From: Daedaleopsis sinensis
Lineage: Eukaryota > Basidiomycota > Agaricomycetes > Polyporales > Polyporaceae
Reading direction: 5' to 3'
Assembly (NCBI GenBank): GCA_033807695.1
Contig: CM066300.1
Coordinates: forward strand, 4,960,001 to 5,024,000
Length of the DNA stretch: 64,000 bases
Shown: positions 55,901-64,000 of the stretch, piece after piece
How the letters are laid out: each line of letters begins with the position of its first letter
How positions within the stretch are numbered: position 1 is the first letter of the stretch
Position numbers and translations under genes: made by a program
Notes under the pieces: model-generated
Databases searched by the model: none
What the model saw: the letters and a program-made list of their open reading frames with translations, nothing else
What the model was told of the DNA's origin: nothing

Positions 55901-57600
55901 AGGTGTACACGCCCTGCGGGCTTACAATAGTAACGAACGACTGCACGAACGAATCCGAACGAACGAACGAACGAGCGGCGGCACTCCGCCAGCCTCGAGC
56001 TCCTCCCCAAACGAGCGACTTCTCTCCTCTCTCTCCTCTTTCCTCTTCTTCCTCCTCAGTCTTCCTCCTCGATCCTCCTCAGTCCTCCTCCGCCCCCTTC
56101 TGCGGCCCGATCATCGTGCCCCATCAACCGCGCTTTATCCAAGAAGCCCCTCCTCCTCCGTTCCTCCTCCTACCTTCCTCCCTCCTCTTCCCTTCCTCTC
56201 CGTTCCTCCTCCCTCCCTCCGTTCCTCCGTTCCTCCTCCTCCTCCTCCTTCCTTCCCTCCCTTCCCTCCCTTCCTCAACGCTCCAGCCACCCCGCCTCAT
56301 CCCCGCGCCTTCGCGAACACAACCCACCCGACTCCGAGCCCGGGCGCGCCGGCGATTACGGGCCCAGCGCGCCCGGTGCATACTGTACGATTATAGCCCC
56401 GTGTGGCGGGGCGTGCGAGTAGAGTAGAGTACGGGCGTGGAGTGCGAGAGCGTGGAGTGCGAGGGCGTGCGGGCGGGCGTGGGGTGCGTGTGCGCGTGCG
56501 AGCGAGCGTTGTGTTCTGTGTTGCGTGTGCGTGCGTGCGTGCGTGGTATATTCCGTGCGATGGCGGGCATGGCGTGGCAGGCGTATACAGACAGTCGAGG
56601 AGGAGGAGGGTGGGGTGGGGCGGGAGGTGTGACAGTGTGCCCGATGCGGCGGCGGTTGCGGTTGCGATCCCGGGTCCTGCGCCTACGCATACGCCGAAGT
56701 AAGTACGTAGTACGTAGGGCAGCCCGAGTGCCGCGGACGACGGGGCCAGGGTGGACAGGGTGGACAGGCAGGACGAGTGGCCGGCGTGCCCGGTAACGTT
56801 ACCGTTCAAGTTGGCGGTAGGTGCGTACGTACGCGCATTCCATCGGGAACGCGACGACGCGCGACGCACGACGCGCAGCCGAACACGCAGCGACGCACGA
56901 AGCTCGGACGGACGCGCATCCGATGCCGATGCCGATTCCGATTCCTGTCCGGTCCGCGGGGTCGCACCTTGAGCGTGCGCGTGCGCGTGCGCGTGCACTA
57001 GCTAGCAGGTGACTCGGAGCGCGTCCGCGGGCTTGCTGGCGTACGAGCGTGATCGCGAGCGCAGACGTCGACGGTGTGACAGCGAGCGCCGGGCACGCGA
57101 AAGCAGAACGTCATTCACGGCACATCGATATCGTGTTGAGTGGACTTGAGGAGGACGAGACGTGCGCGGGAGCAGGGCAAGAGCGAGCGAGCGAGCGAGA
57201 AGACAGGCTGAGGACGGGACGGGACGGGAAGGCATGCTTCTATTAGTCGTGTTCCGATGGCGATCGAAAGGCAGTAGTGGTAGTGGTAGTGGTAGCGGTA
57301 GTAAATAGGAATCCGTGGGGCCGTAGCGAGCTGGAGAACCTTGGGGAACCTGAATGCAGAACGTCGAGCGCGCGTGCGCGACACGAGCGAGGGCCACGGC
57401 CCACGTACTGGAAGCGTCCTGCAATTCGGAATAGGGATCGGGATCAGCCGCGGGGGACGAGGGGTGCGTCAGAGCGAGAACGAACACGGACGGACACGGA
57501 CACGGACATGGAAACGAGAACGAGAACGGGAACGGACGGCGGCGCGAATATGTGCAGGAAATAGCTTAAGGTGTAAACAGCGAAGCGAATGAATAGCCGG
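55901..57600. repeat. Simple-repeat-rich tract
   Basis: A dense cluster of simple sequence: GAAC repeats near 55960-55978, polypyrimidine TCC/TTCC runs from about 56020 to 56280, GTGC/CGTG runs near 56530 and GTGCGC runs near 56975-56996, GAGC/GCGA runs near 57180-57200 and GTAGTG repeats near 57270-57300. Long open frames here (for example Pro/Ser-rich on plus) are artefacts of the repeats. Confidence 0.8.
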
Positions 57601-57905
57601 GATAAGATGTATCTAAGTACCGAAGGGAAGGTCGTGACTGGTCGTGATTTTCTGTCTGTGAGTCGAGAGCGGGACGTGAGAGCGATGCGGTCATGGACAT
57701 ATACATGGATGAGGGACGGAATGTGTGATGGACAACGGGATGGGTGAATCGGATGAACAGACGGACGGGTGGATGGATACAAATAGAGCACATGCGAGAA
57801 TGTCCGGATCAGGGAACACGCGAGTACAGCGGGCTTGGTGATTAGAAGAATAGTGTGATATCGCGGTCGGGCCCAGATAGCTGGGCGGGGATGTCAGTCG
57901 AGGAG

Positions 57906-59451
57906 TCATTGGCCGTGGCCATGGGGGACGTTCATAGCGTGTGAAGCCATGTAGAGGATGTTGTCGAGCGACCGTGTGCGGGGATACGTCGCGGCCGGGA
58001 CAGGGTCGCCGCGCTGCAACAACGTGTCCTCGCGTCAGCGACACGCCCACAGAGCGAGTGAAACAGAGACGGGGACTACTCACCGTCATCGCACGGAACG
58101 CCGGGATGTCGTTCGTGAGCCGCAGCTCGACGCCCTTGACCGCGCATGCGATCCGTACCGCACCGAGCAACGGGTGCTTGTCGCCCCCGTGCCAGACCTG
58201 CATGGTGACCGCACGCAGGTCCTCGCTCCTCTTGATAGCCTGGATGACCGGCTGGAGCGGGGTATCGGCATCGACGCCAAACGCGAGGTGCTGGAGGACG
58301 GGAGGGAGGCCCTTGTACAACAGAGGCGACGCCCACGCGTTCTCGATCTTGAGCTCGCGCAAGTCCGCGCATCGCCGGACGGCGGCAGCGCCCTCGTGGG
58401 TACCGCATGCGGGAAGGCCCAGCGACTGGAGCGTGTGACCATGCTCCGAGACGAGGTACTCGAGCATATCCGGCGTCGGCTCTCTCGCGAGGTCGATCAC
58501 ACGGAGGCTGCCGGTCGAGTGGTGCAGGAGCCAACGCATAAAGTCGATAGAAGGACTGGCCTGGAAATTCGTGCGAAGCTCACGAAGGGCGCATGAGAAC
58601 GGCTCCACGGTGTCGCTGGGCAGCTGGGGGGTCGTGCCGCTGATGTCGAGCGAAGTGAGCGAAGGCCAGACGTCGAGGAGCTGGAGCAGGGAGTGGCTGT
58701 TGTCCGACCAGTTGCTGAACTGGAGCGCCGAGATCTGGGGTCCAGCCCGGAGGGTGGCGAGTGTGCGCTCGTCGAAGGAAGGAGCGGAGCGCTTCATGCG
58801 GGAGGCATCAGGAGCACCGACGATGTCGAGACCGGGGGCACCTTCTCCATACAGCGCGACGCCGAGCTCGTACAGGTTCGGACAGAGGGAGACAGCGCGT
58901 GCGAAGGACTTGTGGGAGAGGCGGTACGGCTGGTTCTGGTCGAGGACGACCTTCATGCGAACAACCGAGTCGCCGAGGGTGCGGCCACGAGGGGTCGCAC
59001 GATCAACGGCTTCCTGGAACGCGATGTATGCGGTCTGCGTCCTGAGGGTGACGTTTCGGAAGAGGAGCTTCTGGGACACGGAAGACCAGGCCTTGCACAC
59101 GAGTGACGCGTTCTTGAGAACGGCGTTGCAGGCGGGGACTTCGCTCTCCTCGTACGCGGCCTCGAGGATGGTCATGACGATCTCCATAGGGACCGGGACT
59201 GATGGTGGCTTTGGCTGGCGGGTGACTGGTTTCTTCGGGGCATAAAGGGTCGTCAAGTCGGCTTCGATAGTGGGTGTAGTGGTAGGCTGCGGAGGAAAGA
59301 GTGAGCACAGGACATACGTGAGGACGATCTGCAGACACAGATGTAGCAGCGACCCAGTCCATCCCGCTATCCACACTGGCCAGGAGCGCGAGGAACAGAG
59401 AAGAGTACACACCTTGGGCGTCGAGCCCCAGATGAAGCCGAGGTAACCCAT
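57906..59451 (-). CDS. F-box/LRR-like protein
   Basis: Three exons: 59451-59413, 59286-58084 and 58013-57906, giving 449 aa from the ATG at 59451 (MGYLGFIWGSTPK). Removing the first intron (donor gtgtgt) joins PK to PTTTPTIEADLTTLY; the second (donor gtgagt) gives the C-terminus RGDPVPAATYPRT...HGHGQ. F-box at about residues 40-85 (PSVPVPMEIVMTILEAAYEE, SLVCKAWSSVSQKLLF), followed by irregular leucine-rich repeats (LYELGVALYG, QISALQFSNW, SLTSLDISGTTPQL, LRVIDLARE, LRELKIENAW). Mushroom genomes hold large numbers of such genes, thought to provide substrate specificity to SCF ubiquitin ligases. Without splicing the middle frame would run on unspliced to 57691, which I take to be false. Confidence 0.8.
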
Positions 59452-62400
59452 GTCGAGGAGACGGCTAGGAAGGAGGGAGGATGTCGGAGAAGGAGGGCGG
59501 GAGGATGGGGAGGGGGCGTAGCCGTCGGGGGGTGCGGGGCGGGGGGCATTGTGAGTTGGGGGAGGACTGGATTTATAGTGGGAGGAGGCAAGGAGAGCAC
59601 GACGCCCAGAAGACCCGACGCGATGACACCCAAGCGTCTCCCCCTCGGCGTCTCCCAGCCAATCGCGCCGCGGATCTCGCTCGCCGCTCCCTTCCCATTT
59701 CCGGCCTCCCAGTCACCGATCCGGCTTCTTGCGGCCAAAGTCTAAACCCGGCCAGCGATCTCGGTCTCCTCAGCCACCTCCGACTAGCACTAGTACAGCT
59801 AGCACCCGCCCCGACGGCCTCTTTCGTGCACTGTGTCCCGCCTGCGAGCCCCGCCAACGCCCCGCCGACACCCCGCCCGGCGCGCAGCCAAAGCATTGCA
59901 CACGGGCGTAACGCCGCGGGCCTGCCGCAGCCCGAGCCCGAATGGGAGAACAAAAAGCACATCCGTTCCAAACGGTCCGCATCCCTGGCGGTGAGAACAG
60001 ATCCAATCAAAACAGGAAACGGACGGGATCCGAAAGACAAAAACAAGCTTCCAGAGGAGGCCGTGGTAGCGCGCCACAGCTGCTGCTCCTCCTGCTCCTC
60101 CTCCAGCTCCGCACGCTCGGACAGGCTCTGGGACTCACACACATAACAAGGATGCATCACGTAGATCGAGCTAGTTCCACGATCCATCACCCTCCCTTTC
60201 CAGACGTCGAGTCCCGCTGACTCGTCCACGTCTTGTCCCAATTGTCTTCGTGCACAGCTTAGTGGATGTACTTGGATACCGCACAACATGCCGAGTCATA
60301 CGACATATCAGGACCCTGGATCCGACTTCTTATGCCCTGGCCGACATGTGGAAGTAATGCCCGCCGTACGCGTCTTATTTCCCGCCGGATCGCCTCAGCC
60401 GTCGACCGCATGCTCGCTAACAACCACGCACACGCGAATTGACAACGCCGGCGGGCGACGTGTCATCATCCTAAGTATAAGTACTCCCGACGCCCATCCC
60501 GGAGTCCACTTCAATCCGAGACTGACGAACAGACGAACAATGAACTTCATTGCACAGGCTGGGGCCCATCCACATCCCTGCGTTTCAGACCGCAGGCTCG
60601 AGGCATTGCCAATTCAGTCCATCCTTCCATGATGAAACTAGCCTGCAGCTGCGAACGAGCCTCGGGGCGCCGAGCGGACGTAGCGGTCGCAGACGCTCCC
60701 AGTGCACGTAACGGGCAACCCGCGCCCGCGCCCACCCGCACGTAAATTAAATCCCGAGCCCTCATGAGGCGCGCGTAGCTGCAGAACCCTGCACGCGTAG
60801 TACTTACGCGTACGAGCCCTGCACCAGCGGGAGTCGGGGCTCTGAGTACTAAGTCGCCACGATCGCCCCAGGGCCCGTCCGTCCTGCAGCGGCAGCCCGA
60901 CGCGGACTGAGTGCTGAGTCCTGACTCCTCCTTCCATCCGTCCCACAAATTCAAAGAAGGCTATATCAAGGATGCGTGAGCCTCATGCCACCACGCCCGC
61001 GCGTTCTCTGACTCACCCTGACGTCTCAAGGAAGCAGAAGCCTCGCGCGCAGCACGAGCTTACTCGCGCACGGCATAATGCATATGCATCACGCCCGCGC
61101 GTCGCGCGCCCGGAGCTACGTCGGCCATCGCCGCCCCCGCCCTGGTGCGCCGTGTGCGTGTAGGTAAGCCATAAGTAGGTGCGTACGTCTGACTCTCCGG
61201 GCGCGCGGCGGCGCACTCCGACTCGCCAAACGCTAACCCGCCATGATTCTGACACTGCACTGACACGGCGACACGTACTCACGACAGCCGAGCCGCCCTG
61301 CGCGTAAGCACCGTCCTCGAGTCCGAGGCCAAGTCGGCCCTCCCCTGGCGCAGTCCGAGGGCGGCGGGCGGCGGGCGACAGGCGGGCTCGCACGCGCACG
61401 GCTCATCCCATGGTCCGTGGGCCCCGCTGTCGCTGTCCATTCCATCTCAGCACGCATGGAAGTCGCGCACAATCACGCGCGTCGCGCACCTGCATGCCCC
61501 GGGGCGTTGACGTCGATAGACAGCCCCATCAGCATCCACATCCAAATGCCAATACCAATGCCATCTGCATCGCGCAGCACTGGCAGTGTCCAGCGTGCAG
61601 CGTGCACCCGGCAGCGTCCCCGGATCCCAGCTGTCCACGCCCGGCTCCGGCTCCGGCGTGGCGGCTGAGCGGCCCAGGTGTCGGCACCCAGCGACAAGCA
61701 GCGGCGGCCGACAGCATGCCCGCACGCTGCCATATCCGGCCGCCGGCCTCTTGCGCTCGCGCTCGGCTCTGGGCCGAGGCCGGATGGGGCATAGGCGGGT
61801 GCGCGAGGTACCCTCCTTTAGGAACCTAATGCCGCATAAAGGCAGCGCACACGCGTGCTCCCTGGATGTGGGTGCAGATGGGGATCCAGATGTAGGCGAT
61901 GGCGGCAGGCGCCACCACACACACGCCGTCCGAACAGGGAAGAGCTATGCAGGCATGCAGTCAGTGATCATGATGCTGCCACAGAATGAAAGTTAGGTTT
62001 GCGGTCGTACCTCGTCTGCTGCCCTATCCCGCCTAACACACTCGCAAGTGCGTCGTGGCGGCCCTAGAATTTCCAGGTCCTCGGCGTTCAGTGGATGGGC
62101 TGGGAAGACCGTGCACCAGACGCGCCTCAACGCCGTTGTGGCGCCCGCTACGGGGCCCCCCAGCCACAACGCCCGACGAGAAGACCGCGAACGCGCCGCG
62201 CCGCGCCTTGCGGAGCCGCTCACCTCGCATCCTGATCCATATCCGCTTGGCACAAACTTACCTTGGTCCGCCGCCTCTCCTCGGTGGCACGTTCTGTCGG
62301 ACGTCCCTGGCCACCCCAGACGCTGCGACGCACGCGTACGAACGCTCCAACTCGCACTAGTAGTAGTATTCCACCTGCCCACCTACGGTGTCAGCATTGA

Positions 62401-62670
62401 ACGAGGGCGCGGGGTCCAGAGCGTGCCCGAGCCCCCCGGCAAGCAGAGGAATGGAAGGACTCACAGACACTGATACTCGTACATCCACATGCCGCACAAG
62501 TCGACACGGTCTTCCCTTGCTCTCCCTTCCCCGACGCTTCTGTCCGACCCGCCCGCTCGCAGCCAGCAGGCACGATGCATAGCCCTGCCTCAAACCACAC
62601 TGACGCGCCCCCTGGGACCCCAATGTCCCTCTCCTGCACCCCGAACGCCTCCGGGCCCGCCGTCCGACGT
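59452..62670. other. Long intergenic stretch without supported gene
   Basis: GC-rich sequence with many short overlapping Arg/Pro/Ser-rich frames on both strands and no consistent splice chain or motif. Contains the promoter of the F-box/LRR gene and the 3' flank of the malic enzyme gene. Confidence 0.45.
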
Positions 62671-64000
62671 CTATACCTCGCCCTCGGGGTCGTACACGTA
62701 CTTGCCGTACACGGGCTTCCACTGCGCCTCCTTCACGCGCGCGCGCACCTCCTCCTTCCCCCACCCGACCTCCGCGCTGCCCTCCTCGAGCGCCTGCTCG
62801 ACGACGGCGACGGCGACCTCGTAGTTCACCTGCGGCGCGTCCTCGAAGTCGGGGAGCAGCGCGGCGTCCGGGTCCGCGAGCGCGGGGGCGAGCGACGCGA
62901 GGCGGCGCGCGCCGGCGATGATCATCGTGTCCGTCAGCGTGCGCGCCTTGGAGAGCATCGCGCCGAGCCCGAGTCCGGGGTAGATGAGCGCATCTGCTCC
63001 CCCCAGAGGCATTCCGGGATGCGTGGTGCGATGCGCCATGCGTCCGGGTCGGGGATAAGTGGCAATAGGGCCCACGGTGTGCGTGATTAATATTGCGGCG
63101 ATTTGGCGGATCGCACCGCGCATGGCGAGGGTGTGCGCGTGTTAGGCGTTGGACATATGAATGTTGTATGGAACGTGTACCATGTCATCGGATGTGGTAA
63201 TGAATGTCGTGAAATTCGGCGAGCCGTCAGTAGTTGTCCTCGATCACGAAGCGTCATGAAGTCCCGGACGGGGCGACTCACTATTGCATTCTGCGACGCT
63301 GGCGGACGGGGTCGTCAGCTAGCTTCTTAGATCTGAAGGTCGTTCTCCTCTTCTCCCCTTCCCTGTGCGCTGCACTCCCGCTGCCAGCTCTCGACATTCT
63401 TGCACCTCTTCCGCGCCTTCCGCATCTCCGCAGCCGCACACAAGAAGAAGAACGACCACAAAAGGAACAAGAGGGCGACGCACATATAGTCCTTGCCGTT
63501 AGGCTGCTTCAAAGGTGGGAACGGGCTTCCGGACGCAATGAGCGCCTTCCCGCCCGTCCAGTCATTCGCGTCCTGCGGCTTGACCTCGTGCAGCTTGCTC
63601 GGATTCGAGAGTGGCAGGATGATCGGGCGCTCGGTGCCGTCTGCCATCGCCCTTACGACATCCTCGCTGAACGCGCCGGCTTGGGTGGAGCACCCGATGA
63701 GCACCGTAGGCTTCACCTTCCGCACGACTTCTAGAAGCCCTACTTCGCCTCCCTCGTTTGTCTTGACGCCATCCCACTCCGAGTCGGGGCGCACAAACTC
63801 GTCAAGGCCCTCGCGGATCTTGGAGCTTCCTAGGGACTCTTTAATCAACCCGTATCGGTCGACCAGGTAGAAGTTTCTGTTCGCGGACTCCTTGTCCACA
63901 CCGTCGATGGTCACGATTCCATCGCGCAGTTGACGCGCGATGCCCAGTCCGGCAGAGCCTGCGCCAAATATCACGAACCGCTGATCTTTGAGGTTCGTCT
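62671..64000 (-). CDS. Malic enzyme, C-terminal NAD(P)-binding part (5' end outside window)
   Basis: Runs in from the right edge: exons 64000-63484, a 17-nt microexon 63298-63282, and 62993-62671. The first shows the dinucleotide-binding loop VIFGAGSAGLGIARQL and the blocks FYLVDRYGLI, KPTVLIGCSTQAGAFSEDVV and PIILPLSNPSKLHEV. The microexon supplies VAECN and the last exon NALIYPGLGLGAML, completing the highly conserved ECNNALIYPGLGLG motif. The C-terminus is helical and ends YVYDPEGEV. Malic enzyme converts malate to pyruvate and CO2 with reduction of NAD(P); the fungal enzyme may be mitochondrial or cytosolic, which cannot be told without the N-terminus. Frame and phase hold across both introns (185 and 288 nt, long for this genome). 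An intact metabolic gene. Confidence 0.9.

Noticed and set aside
55903..56427. Pro/Ser-rich plus-strand frame of 174 codons
   Set aside because: Produced by TCC/TTCC simple repeats, not by a gene.
57691..58083. Unspliced extension of the F-box/LRR frame to 57691
   Set aside because: A clean gtgagt donor and cag acceptor give an in-phase exon with a stop at 57906; the read-through is Pro/Ser/His-rich and unlike the family.

Overview
The window is nuclear DNA from a filamentous basidiomycete, most likely a wood-decay or mushroom-forming Agaricomycete. The evidence is the gene structure (many GT-AG introns of about 45-65 nt), a KDZ-family transposase with its CxC2 zinc cluster, an associated TET/JBP dioxygenase, a fungal Helitron, and several mushroom-type lineage-expanded families (F-box/LRR, F-box plus nucleotidyltransferase-like, small secreted Cys-rich proteins). 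No bacterial, organellar or viral signature was found. Gene models were built by hand from reading frames and splice sites. Many of the longest open frames have no ATG, so starts were chosen at internal ATGs or at splice junctions.

Layout. 1-10.8 kb is a transposon block. An HMG-like protein gene (minus, running off the left edge), a small basic-repeat gene (minus) and a TET/JBP-type 2OG-Fe(II) dioxygenase (minus, 5 exons, 612 aa) face a complete KDZ transposase (plus, 9 exons, 1,090 aa). The last two share a 269-bp divergent promoter. 11-34 kb is an accessory island. It holds a lineage-specific protein with a Ser/Thr-rich degenerate repeat, four F-box plus nucleotidyltransferase-like genes (one with an intact Asp-rich motif, three with it lost), a LAMMER/CLK-like kinase with an altered DFG motif, a single-exon Helitron Rep-helicase of about 1,925 aa, and a ribonucleotide reductase small subunit that keeps all metal ligands and the radical tyrosine but lacks the C-terminal tail that binds the large subunit.

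35-64 kb is more conventional. It holds a full-length ABCA-type transporter (minus), a small polytopic membrane protein, a SAM-like-domain protein, and a tandem array of three small secreted Cys-rich genes of which one is frameshifted and one ends early at a TAG. Next come an F-box/LRR gene whose 3' end is rebuilt by a perfect 90-bp inverted repeat, a GPI-anchor-like secreted protein, a simple-repeat-rich tract (55.9-57.5 kb), a second F-box/LRR gene, and at the right edge the C-terminal part of a malic enzyme containing a 17-nt microexon.

How the parts relate. The left block looks like one mobile unit in which a transposase travels with a predicted 5-methylcytosine oxidase, which could act on the methylation marks that silence transposons; that functional link is inference. 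The middle island contains genes that could act on ubiquitin ligases, signalling and dNTP supply, next to a rolling-circle transposon, but no operon-like coordination can be shown in a fungus. The right half is ordinary core genome with local duplication and decay.
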